Part shown: positions 43,768 through 49,709 of the stretch, in pieces
Position numbering within the stretch: the first letter of the stretch is position 1
How the letters are laid out: every line of letters starts with the position of its first letter
Origin: Clostridiaceae bacterium
GTDB taxonomy: Bacteria > Bacillota > Clostridia > Lachnospirales > Lachnospiraceae
Assembly: GCA_021200535.1 (NCBI GenBank)
Contig: JAJQGL010000006.1
Span: forward strand, 1-49,709
Length of the DNA stretch: 49,709 nucleotides
Direction of reading: 5' to 3'
Position numbers and translations under genes: made by a program
Notes under the pieces: model-generated
What the model was told of the DNA's origin: nothing
Database searches by the model: none
The model's input: the letters and a program-made list of their open reading frames with translations, nothing else

Positions 43768-43835
43768 CCTCATTTCTGCGCTGCCCTTACCTTGTAACCG
43801 GAATCCGCGCCAGACAGCGCACAGACGCAGAGCCC
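43768..43835 (-). promoter_or_regulatory. Leader element of the hydratase gene shared with leuB and ilvB
   Basis: A 5' box at 43817-43835 (GGGCTCTGCGTCTGTGCGC) matches the leuB leader box at 21014-21032 at 15 of 19 positions. The 3' box GCGCAGAAATGAGG (43768-43781) is identical to that of leuB and ilvB. TCTGtgCGCTGTC can pair with GGCAGCGCAGA with a 2-nt bulge, ending just before the ribosome-binding site. A 16-codon ATG frame starting at 43838 lies inside. Confidence 0.55.
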
Positions 43836-43857
43836 ATTACTGAATCATGTTGCTGTT

Positions 43858-43875
43858 TTCTGTATTGATACAGAA
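43858..43875. promoter_or_regulatory. Palindromic operator candidate upstream of the hydratase gene
   Basis: TTCTGTATTGATACAGAA: two perfect 8-bp arms around a 2-bp centre. The centre is too short for an RNA hairpin loop of this arm length, so a dimeric DNA-binding regulator is the likelier explanation. I cannot assign the regulator. Confidence 0.5.
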
Positions 43876-43905
43876 TTTTCCTCAGACAAAGCTTCGGAAT
43901 TTTTA

Positions 43906-44826
43906 TTACCGGTTTGCCAGGCTGCAAAGCTCCTCAAGCATCTTTGGCAAATCCTGATCCATATTTTCATCTGCAAACTGGCAGGTTCCAACCGCCCGGT
44001 GGCCTCCACCGCCGTATTTTAACATCAGACTTCCGACATTGACATCAGACGTTTTGTTCAAAATACTGTAACCAACCGCTGCAGAACACCCCTTTCCTCC
44101 CTTTCCGCTGACAATCCAGCAGGAAATATTCTGCTCCGGATACATACTGTAAATCATGAACCTGTTTCCGGAATAAATCGGATCCACATTCCGCAGGTCA
44201 GAAATAATGACATTTCCATCAACTCTGGTATTTGCCTTTACCATCTCCTGAAATTTTTCCGCCTGCTCATTGTATATTTCAATGCGTTCAATCACATCCG
44301 GCATAGCAAGGATTTCCTCTGTAGTTTTCTCCCGGCAGGCATCAATCAGCACTTCCATCAGCTGATAATTCGAGATACGGAAGTTTCGCCAGCGCCCAAG
44401 CCCGGTACGCGGATCCATAATAAAGCCAACCAGCACCCAGCCTGTCGGATGCAGGATTTCATCAATCGTCAGATTGGCAGAATCAACCTTATCAACAGCT
44501 TCCATCATGTCGTCAAACTGCGGGAATTTTTCCCTGCCTCCATAATATTCATAAATAATTCTGGCACAGGACGGCGTAATCCGGCTCTCCCCTTTATATT
44601 TTCCGGCAAGTTTTTGTCGCTCATGTTCACTGGAGTGGTGGTCAAACCAAAGCCCGCAGCCCTCTACATACGGCACATTGGCAAGACAGTCATCCTCTGT
44701 AATCTCTACCAGCCCATCCTGCAGGTCTTTGGGATGCGCAAATTTCCAGTGATCAATGATTCCCGCTTCCTTTAACAGGGCTGCACATGCCAGCCCGTCA
44801 AAATCAGATCTTGTAACTAATCTCAT
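43906..44826 (-). CDS. DHH-family phosphoesterase (exopolyphosphatase/nanoRNase-like)
   Basis: 306 residues. DHH motifs are in order: TRSDFDGLACAALL at 5-18, WFDHHSSE with DHH at 62-64, and a central Asp-rich helix (DDMMEAVDKVDSANLT). The C-terminal DHHA1-type domain has GKGGKGCSAAVGYSIL and the RNA/nucleotide-binding GGGGHRAVGTCQF. Relatives hydrolyse phosphodiesters such as nanoRNA, pAp, cyclic dinucleotides or polyphosphate; I cannot choose among these by eye. The start at 44826 has GGAGAG upstream; the frame extends to 44892 through a hairpin and is not coding there. The gene is preceded by an elaborate leader. Confidence 0.85.
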   Translation of the reverse strand: MRLVTRSDFDGLACAALLKEAGIIDHWKFAHPKDLQDGLVEITEDDCLANVPYVEGCGLWFDHHSSEHERQKLAGKYKGESRITPSCARIIYEYYGGREKFPQFDDMMEAVDKVDSANLTIDEILHPTGWVLVGFIMDPRTGLGRWRNFRISNYQLMEVLIDACREKTTEEILAMPDVIERIEIYNEQAEKFQEMVKANTRVDGNVIISDLRNVDPIYSGNRFMIYSMYPEQNISCWIVSGKGGKGCSAAVGYSILNKTSDVNVGSLMLKYGGGGHRAVGTCQFADENMDQDLPKMLEELCSLANR

Positions 44827-44839
44827 AATACTCTCCATT

Positions 44840-44934
44840 CCGGAGCGTTTTACGCGATGGGCGATGAGAAATTTGCGAAGGCAATTTCTCATCTGCCATC
44901 AGGGCTAATTTGTGACGCTCCGGCACAAATAGCC
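44840..44934 (-). promoter_or_regulatory. Structured leader of the DHH gene with loop-to-ribosome-binding-site complementarity
   Basis: In transcript order: hairpin A, GGCTATTTGTG (44924-44934) with CACAAATTAGCC (44903-44914), enclosing the 9-nt loop CCGGAGCGT. Then hairpin B, 18-nt arms at 44883-44900 and 44856-44873 with 16 of 18 pairs and a 9-nt loop. Then ACGCTCCGG (44840-44848), the exact complement of loop A, ending 3 nt before GGAGAG. A-loop/ACGCTCCGG pairing would make a pseudoknot or an alternative long-range stem around hairpin B. Confidence 0.65.
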
Positions 44935-45014
44935 GTTTGAATAATCAGCACATCAGTGTGATTTTTCAAACTACTCTCCTTCCATGTCGGAATCTCCCGA
45001 CCACGATATAGTTT

Positions 45015-45043
45015 AGTATACTATAAACCGAATTTATCGGCAA
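45015..45043 (-). promoter_or_regulatory. Promoter candidate for the DHH gene
   Basis: On the minus strand, TTGCCG (45038-45043), a 17-bp spacer and TATACT (45015-45020). Transcription would start near 45008, giving a leader of about 180 nt that includes the whole structured element. Confidence 0.5.
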
Positions 45044-45071
45044 TATTTTATTTTAATGCATCGTTTTGTCA

Positions 45072-45100
45072 TTGCATAGTTTTACGCCTTGTAGTAAAAT
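45072..45100 (+). promoter_or_regulatory. Promoter candidate for pyrBI
   Basis: TTGCAT (45072-45077), a 17-bp spacer and TAAAAT (45095-45100). The leader would be only about 22 nt, leaving no room for a PyrR-type attenuator or an E. coli-style leader peptide. Confidence 0.5.
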
Positions 45101-45129
45101 ATTTAATAAAAATATCGAGGAGGCAAGCT

Positions 45130-46068
45130 ATGAGACATTTGATCAGTCCGCTTGATTTATCTGTTGAAGAATTAGACCATATCCTGACACTCGGTCAGGC
45201 AATTATGAAACATCCTGAAAAATATACGCATATTTGTGACGGAAAAAAGCTGGCTACCTTATTTTATGAACCAAGCACCCGCACCCGTCTCAGTTTTGAA
45301 GCAGCAATGCTCAATCTGGGCGGCCAGGTACTTGGTTTTTCTTCGGCTGATTCCAGCTCTGCCGCAAAAGGAGAAAGTGTTGCCGATACCATCCGTGTCA
45401 TTTCCTCCTACGCAGATATCTGTGCAATGCGCCATCCAAAGGAAGGCGCACCTACCGTAGCGGCCATGCACTCCGAAATTCCGGTGATCAATGCAGGCGA
45501 TGGAGGACACAATCATCCCACCCAGACACTGACTGACCTGATCACAATCCAGACACTGACTGGCCGTCTGGATAATCTGACCATTGGCATGTGCGGGGAT
45601 TTAAAATTCGGACGTACTGTTCACTCCCTGATTAACGCAATGGTTCGCTATCCAAACGTAAAATTTGTTTTAATTTCACCAAAAGAGCTGATGATCCCAG
45701 ACTATCTTCGCAAAGAGGTTCTTGATAACGGCAGGATTGACTATATCGAAACAGACCAGCTGGAACAGCACATGCCGGATCTGGATATTTTGTATATGAC
45801 ACGGGTACAGAGAGAACGTTTTTTTAACGAAGAAGATTATATCCGTCTAAAGGACAGTTTTATATTGGATGTCTCAAAGCTGCAGAATGCAAAAAAGGAT
45901 ATGTATATCCTGCATCCGCTTCCCCGTGTAAATGAGATATCCACCGAAGTAGACAATGATCCCCGCGCCGTTTACTTTAAACAGGCAAAATACGGCGTTT
46001 ATGTGCGCATGGCATTGATCATCAACCTGCTTGGACTGGGCGGTGAACATAATATCCGTCTTTCTTAA
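45130..46068 (+). CDS. pyrB: Aspartate carbamoyltransferase, catalytic subunit
   Basis: 312 residues, full length. It joins carbamoyl phosphate and aspartate in the committed step of pyrimidine synthesis. Carbamoyl-phosphate binding residues are in [13 protein letters not shown]; later motifs are [24 protein letters not shown] and [14 protein letters not shown] lies 7 nt before the ATG. It is followed by pyrI after 65 bp, so the enzyme is the allosteric catalytic/regulatory type. Confidence 0.96.
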   Translation: MRHLISPLDLSVEELDHILTLGQAIMKHPEKYTHICDGKKLATLFYEPSTRTRLSFEAAMLNLGGQVLGFSSADSSSAAKGESVADTIRVISSYADICAMRHPKEGAPTVAAMHSEIPVINAGDGGHNHPTQTLTDLITIQTLTGRLDNLTIGMCGDLKFGRTVHSLINAMVRYPNVKFVLISPKELMIPDYLRKEVLDNGRIDYIETDQLEQHMPDLDILYMTRVQRERFFNEEDYIRLKDSFILDVSKLQNAKKDMYILHPLPRVNEISTEVDNDPRAVYFKQAKYGVYVRMALIINLLGLGGEHNIRLS

Positions 46069-46133
46069 CGCATCGCTTATAAAGCAAAACTGCTGTTTTC
46101 TAATGAAGCAGCACACCAGAAAGGAGATTTTTC

Positions 46134-46559
46134 ATGTTAAATATTGGCGGTTTAAACGAAGGTGTTGTCATCGACCACATTCAGGCCGGCGGCGCAATGA
46201 AAATATATGAATATCTGAATTTGGAAAAGCTTGACTGTTCAGTTGCGATCATAAAAAACGCAAGAAGCAATAAAATGGGAAAGAAAGATATTATTAAGAT
46301 TGAAGGCCCGTTTGATATTGATTTAAACGTCCTTGGCGTGCTCGACCACAAAATTACAATAAATATCATAAAAGACAATGAAATCGTTGAAAAACATACT
46401 CTTTCACTGCCCGATACGGTTACCAACATCATCCGGTGCAAAAATCCGCGCTGCATTACCTCCATTGAGCAGGAGCTTCCGCACACCTTTAAGCTGACAG
46501 ACCGTACAAACCGGATTTATCGCTGCATTTACTGTGAATCAAAATTCAAGGGGAATTAA
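46134..46559 (+). CDS. pyrI: Aspartate carbamoyltransferase, regulatory subunit
   Basis: 141 residues, slightly shorter than the E. coli subunit. The N-terminal allosteric domain begins VIDHIQAGGAMKIYEYLNL, where nucleotides bind. The C-terminal zinc domain has the four ligands C102, C107, C131 and C134 (CKNPRC and CIYC), which mediate contact with PyrB. AAAGGAG precedes the ATG. The operon ends with a strong terminator. Confidence 0.96.
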   Translation: MLNIGGLNEGVVIDHIQAGGAMKIYEYLNLEKLDCSVAIIKNARSNKMGKKDIIKIEGPFDIDLNVLGVLDHKITINIIKDNEIVEKHTLSLPDTVTNIIRCKNPRCITSIEQELPHTFKLTDRTNRIYRCIYCESKFKGN

Positions 46560-46562
46560 TTT

Positions 46563-46605
46563 ACAAGGGGAATTCCGTTTTAAAAGGAATTCCCCTGTAT
46601 TTTTT
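46563..46605 (+). terminator. Intrinsic terminator of pyrBI
   Basis: GGGGAATTCC pairs with GGAATTCCCC (10 bp, extended by ACA/TGT with a bulge) and is followed by T6. The sequence CAAGGGGAATT occurs both at the last pyrI codons and at the start of this stem, so part of the gene end seems to have been duplicated into the terminator. Confidence 0.8.
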
Positions 46606-46627
46606 GCTATTCCAAAAATCAATGCGC

Positions 46628-48298
46628 TTAAGACAGTCCAATAATCTTTCCGTTGTCATCCACGTCAATATGCTCTGCAGCCGGAGAAGAAGGCAGTCCC
46701 GGCATCGTCATCACTGTACCGGTAATCGCTACAACGAAACCCGCTCCCGCTGACACATACACTTCCCGGATATTTATGGAAAAATCCGCTGGACGTCCCA
46801 ATTTGGCAGGATCATCCGATAGAGAATACTGATTTTTTGCCATACAGACAGGAGTCTGACCATATCCCAGCTTTTCGAGGCGCCGAATCGCCTGCTCTGC
46901 AGCCGGGGAATAGGTTACCTCCGCGGCGCCATAAATTTCTTTTGCAATCTTTTCGATTTTTGCGGAAATCGGCTGTTTTTCATCATACACCGGCTCAAAA
47001 CAGCTTTCTTTCGTCTCCAGCGTTGTAAGTAATTTTTCGGCAAGTGCAATGCCGCCCTCTCCGCCTTTTTCCCATACTTCGGAAAGCGCAAATTCGCAGC
47101 CGTGTTCCTCACAGAAATCCTTAACATAAGCAAGCTCTGCCTCTGTATCTGTCACAAAACGATTCAGCGTAACAACACAAGGCACCTTGTATTTCGCAAT
47201 ATTTTCAATATGCTTCTCCAGATTGACAATTCCTTTTTTTAAAGCGGCAAGATTTTCCAGATTTAACTCTTCCTTTGACACGCCGCCGTTGTATTTTAAA
47301 GCACGGACTGTCGCCACCAGCACAACCGCATCCGGTTTCAGTCCCGCCATGCGGCATTTGATATCAAAAAACTTTTCTGCGCCCAGATCTGCGCCAAAGC
47401 CCGCTTCTGTAATTGCATAATCAGCCAGCTTTAATGCTGTTTTGGTCGCACGGACACTGTTGCAGCCATGTGCAATATTTGCGAATGGCCCTCCATGCAC
47501 AAGCACCGGCGTATTTTCCAATGTCTGAATCAGGTTCGGCTTAATCGCATCGTTTAACAGCGCCGCCATTGCGCCGACAGCGTTAAGCTGGCCTGCTGTC
47601 ACCGGCCTGCCGTCGTAATCATACGCCACAATAATCCGGGAAAGCCGTTCTTTCAAGTCTCTCCGGTTTTCTGCCAGACAAAGAATCGCCATAATTTCAG
47701 ACGCCACCGATATAATAAAATGGTCCTCGCGCACCACACCGTCCGTCGGTCTGCCCATGCCAACCACAATATTGCGCAGGACACGGTCATTCATATCAAC
47801 ACAGCGCTTCCAGACCACCTGATTCGTGTCAATCCGGAGGGCATTCCCCTGCTGGATATGATTGTCAAGCATGGCGGCAAGCAGATTGTTCGCAGATGTG
47901 ATTGCATGAAAATCACCAGTAAAATGCAGATTCAAATCTTCCATCGGAACTGCCTGTGCATATCCGCCGCCTGCCGCTCCGCCCTTAATTCCAAAGCAAG
48001 GGCCAAGGGACGGTTCCCGCAGCGCAATCGCCGCCTTTTTTCCAAGCTTTCCCATCGCCTGGCCAAGACCGACTGTCGTTGTGGTCTTTCCCTCACCTGC
48101 CGGCGTCGGATTGATTGCTGTCACCAGAACGAGCTTTCCGTCCGGATTTTCTTTGATCTGTTCCCAGAGATCATCTGACAGCTTCGCTTTATATTTGCCG
48201 TAATACTCTAAATTTTCCTCATCAATGTCCAGCTGCTTCGCTATCTCACGGATCGGAATCATTTTGGCTTCCTGTGCAATTTCAATGTCTGATTTCAT
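46628..48298 (-). CDS. fhs: Formate-tetrahydrofolate ligase
   Basis: 556 residues, standard length. It makes 10-formyl-tetrahydrofolate from formate, ATP and tetrahydrofolate, feeding purine synthesis and, in acetogens, the Wood-Ljungdahl methyl branch. The P-loop-like motif [14 protein letters not shown] is near residues 65-78, followed by [22 protein letters not shown] and [16 protein letters not shown] lies about 10 nt before the ATG at 48298. No other Wood-Ljungdahl gene is in the window, so an acetogenic lifestyle cannot be inferred. Confidence 0.97.
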   Translation of the reverse strand: MKSDIEIAQEAKMIPIREIAKQLDIDEENLEYYGKYKAKLSDDLWEQIKENPDGKLVLVTAINPTPAGEGKTTTTVGLGQAMGKLGKKAAIALREPSLGPCFGIKGGAAGGGYAQAVPMEDLNLHFTGDFHAITSANNLLAAMLDNHIQQGNALRIDTNQVVWKRCVDMNDRVLRNIVVGMGRPTDGVVREDHFIISVASEIMAILCLAENRRDLKERLSRIIVAYDYDGRPVTAGQLNAVGAMAALLNDAIKPNLIQTLENTPVLVHGGPFANIAHGCNSVRATKTALKLADYAITEAGFGADLGAEKFFDIKCRMAGLKPDAVVLVATVRALKYNGGVSKEELNLENLAALKKGIVNLEKHIENIAKYKVPCVVTLNRFVTDTEAELAYVKDFCEEHGCEFALSEVWEKGGEGGIALAEKLLTTLETKESCFEPVYDEKQPISAKIEKIAKEIYGAAEVTYSPAAEQAIRRLEKLGYGQTPVCMAKNQYSLSDDPAKLGRPADFSINIREVYVSAGAGFVVAITGTVMTMPGLPSSPAAEHIDVDDNGKIIGLS

Positions 48299-48341
48299 GT
48301 CTACCGCCTTTCTGCCCGCCGGGCACTATTTGATAATTCTT

Positions 48342-48371
48342 ATCATATATCATAACCTTATCGGATGACAA
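48342..48371 (-). promoter_or_regulatory. Promoter candidate for fhs
   Basis: On the minus strand, TTGTCA (48366-48371), an 18-bp spacer and TATGAT (48342-48347), each 5/6 to consensus. The -35 lies inside the last codons of the upstream ATP-grasp gene and is part of the 14-bp palindrome ATGACACTTGTCAT. Confidence 0.4.
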
Positions 48372-49222
48372 GTGTCATTTTCCACAAAATTTACCAGCCA
48401 GACTAAAAAATCTCTGACAATATTCAAATCGGTGCACTGATACAGCATACGACAGCCGACCATCTCCTCCAGCTCGTTAAAAACCAGCCGGTTATCTCTT
48501 GTCAAAATAAAATCCAGTCCGGCAATCCCTAATACATCCTCTGCAAATGCATCTGCAAAGCCCTGTACAAATTTTCTCTCCTCTTCCGACAGCCAATACG
48601 GTGACGCCGTTCCCCCTAAAGAAAAATTAGAGCGAAAATCCTTTGCCCCCTGTCTTAACATCGCCTGATAAATCTGTCCTCCTACAATATAGACACGGAT
48701 ATCTTTTCCATCGCTTGCAATTTTTTCCTGCAAAATGCACGTCCTGCCATAAAATTTTTGCTGCAGGCTTCGAATGCTGTCCTTTGTACCGGCAAGATCG
48801 TAAACCTCATTTCCCCCATGCCCGTCTACTGTTTTTAAAATTTGAAAAAAAGAGAGGTCCCGGACGGACACCCCTGAAAGCGCTTCCGCCGGTACACGAA
48901 TCGTCTCCGGCGCCCATTTCTGTCTGGAAATCCAAGCCGGCAAACGGCTTTCCAGATATTGTAATGTCTTTCCTTTGTCATTTCCAATCTCCGTAATCCG
49001 GGAACTGTGAAGCGTCAGTACCCCTCTCTGTTCATACCAGCGGCTGATTTGAACAGAGCGCGTGCGGTTTAACACCAGCTCCGGCAGCGGTTTTTGCTGA
49101 TATTCTTCACTGTCTGCAAGCTCAAAAACAATTCCCAGTCTCTTTCCTTCCTCCTGAAAAAGCCTGATAAATGCCTTATTTTTCTCCGCCTCATCCCGAT
49201 GATAAATCAAGTATCCAAGCAT
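48350..49222 (-). CDS. RimK-like ATP-grasp protein
   Basis: 290 residues. The first 95 form a pre-ATP-grasp domain (LGYLIYHRDEAEKNKAF, LVLNRTRSVQISRWYEQRG). The ATP-grasp part has FFQILKTVDGHGGNEVYDL, the LQEKIASDGKDIRVYIVGGQ strand pair, the FRSNFSLGG loop and the metal-binding LDFILTRDNRLVFNELEE. RimK-type enzymes ligate an amino acid to a carboxylate. The last motif, usually followed by an Asn such as NxNP, reads NELEE here, which is atypical. The ATG at 49222 has GGAGG upstream. It lies 87 bp after a second ATP-grasp gene. Substrate unknown; cofactor, peptide or amino-acid modification are all possible. Confidence 0.72.
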   Translation of the reverse strand: MLGYLIYHRDEAEKNKAFIRLFQEEGKRLGIVFELADSEEYQQKPLPELVLNRTRSVQISRWYEQRGVLTLHSSRITEIGNDKGKTLQYLESRLPAWISRQKWAPETIRVPAEALSGVSVRDLSFFQILKTVDGHGGNEVYDLAGTKDSIRSLQQKFYGRTCILQEKIASDGKDIRVYIVGGQIYQAMLRQGAKDFRSNFSLGGTASPYWLSEEERKFVQGFADAFAEDVLGIAGLDFILTRDNRLVFNELEEMVGCRMLYQCTDLNIVRDFLVWLVNFVENDTCHPIRL

Positions 49223-49309
49223 TTTCTTCCTCCGTGCCGTATAAACGCTATATTTGCATGTAACGCAGTATAGAAAGATTTAGACAAGTCAGATATAAAG
49301 ATTAATTCT

Positions 49310-49709
49310 TTAACAGTTCCTTAATATATAATCCATAATATAATCTGCCGTATTAACGCCGGTACAGGTATAAATATTTTTAAAATGGGCATTGGAATTG
49401 ACCTCACATAGTATATCCGCTTCGTTTGTTTCACCGGAAAAAAGAAGATCAACACCGCAAAAATCCAGCTTTAATGCCTTTGCCACCCGAACCGCCTGCG
49501 CCTGCTCCCGCACAGATGCCTGATACGGCTTCATACTGCCTCCATTTGTCAGATTTGCCCGAAAATCGTTTTCCGACCAGCGGTACATGGCAGCAATAAC
49601 CTGACTGCCCACTACCTGCAGCCGCACATCCCTTCCGCAGCTCTCTTCTATAAACTTCTGATACAGAAATGGCTGCCCCGCCAGTTTACTGTCGCTGATA
49701 AACATCTCA
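49310..49709 (-). CDS. RimK-like ATP-grasp protein, C-terminal part (5' end outside window)
   Basis: The frame is open to the window edge, so only the last 133 or so residues are seen. They cover the ATP-grasp core: FLYQKFIEESCGRDVRLQVVG, FRANLTNGG, LDFCGVDLLFS and the metal-binding ILCEVNSNAHFK, which keeps the usual E-x-N pattern. It is related to the next gene on the strand but has the more canonical final motif. The two are probably co-transcribed. No precursor peptide is visible between or after them. Confidence 0.75.
   Translation of the reverse strand, partial: EMFISDSKLAGQPFLYQKFIEESCGRDVRLQVVGSQVIAAMYRWSENDFRANLTNGGSMKPYQASVREQAQAVRVAKALKLDFCGVDLLFSGETNEADILCEVNSNAHFKNIYTCTGVNTADYIMDYILRNC

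Larger units (their letters stand above)
44827..45129. other. Intergenic region between divergent DHH and pyrB genes
   Basis: 303 bp. From the DHH side it holds a ribosome-binding site, the structured leader (44840-44934), about 80 nt without clear structure, and the DHH promoter (45015-45043). On the plus strand the pyrB promoter (45072-45100) and GGAGG at 45118-45122 follow. The two promoters face away from each other with about 30 bp between their -35 boxes. Confidence 0.6.

Noticed and set aside
48299-48349. A tetrahydrofolate riboswitch before fhs
   Set aside because: The segment is only about 50 bp and lacks the conserved junctions of that class.
1-49709. Mobile elements, prophage genes, tRNA or rRNA genes
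   Set aside because: No transposase, integrase or phage protein was recognised, and no tRNA cloverleaf or rRNA sequence was seen on either strand.

Overview
The window looks like chromosome from an anaerobic, Gram-positive, spore-forming and probably motile member of the Clostridia, most likely Lachnospiraceae. This rests on gene content read by eye, not on a database search. The pointers are a SleC-type spore cortex-lytic enzyme, gatCAB, dapL (LL-diaminopimelate aminotransferase), formate-tetrahydrofolate ligase, pyrBI, DUF6320, DUF4321 and DUF1002 proteins, paired LytR-CpsA-Psr proteins, a GH95 lipoprotein, and a CIRCE element. I see no rRNA, tRNA, CRISPR array, insertion sequence, phage or integrase.

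Layout. 1-1.6 kb: the end of a FliK-like protein (+) and a PilZ protein (-). 1.7-7.1 kb (-): dapL, a secreted DUF1002 protein, gatC, gatA, gatB. 7.3-11.5 kb (-): proS followed by two tandem sulfotransferase paralogues. 11.6-16.2 kb (-): serC, serA, folC, folP. 16.3-20.9 kb (-): leuB, ilvD, ilvB behind a structured leader. 21.2-23.3 kb: dut (-) and sleC (+). 23.3-26.3 kb (-): a condensation-fold acyltransferase, a DUF6320 membrane protein and an HSL-type esterase. 26.4-30.3 kb (-): a GH95 lipoprotein and enolase. 30.6-34.6 kb (+): a Ppx/GppA-like protein and polyphosphate kinase, converging on lon (-), which has a CIRCE element. 37.1-41.4 kb: a D-Ala-D-Ala carboxypeptidase (+), two LCP proteins (-) and a DUF4321 protein (+). 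41.5-44.8 kb (-): an aconitase-superfamily hydratase and a DHH phosphoesterase. 45.1-46.6 kb (+): pyrBI. 46.6-49.7 kb (-): fhs and two RimK-like ATP-grasp proteins, the second cut by the window edge.

Most of the window is biosynthesis and housekeeping: branched-chain amino acids, serine, lysine/diaminopimelate, folate and one-carbon units, pyrimidines, Gln-tRNA/Asn-tRNA amidation and glycolysis. Inserted among these are cell-surface and stress functions. The least explained parts are: (1) a leader-RNA element shared by leuB and the hydratase and, in part, ilvB; (2) a leader upstream of the DHH phosphoesterase in which one hairpin loop is perfectly complementary to the sequence just before the ribosome-binding site; (3) the acyltransferase/DUF6320/esterase trio, in which all three genes start at non-ATG codons; (4) the tandem sulfotransferases with an added N-terminal Rossmann-like domain; and (5) a Ppx-family protein next to ppk1 that lacks key catalytic residues.

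All domain calls are made by recognition, and promoter, terminator and RNA-structure calls by eye.
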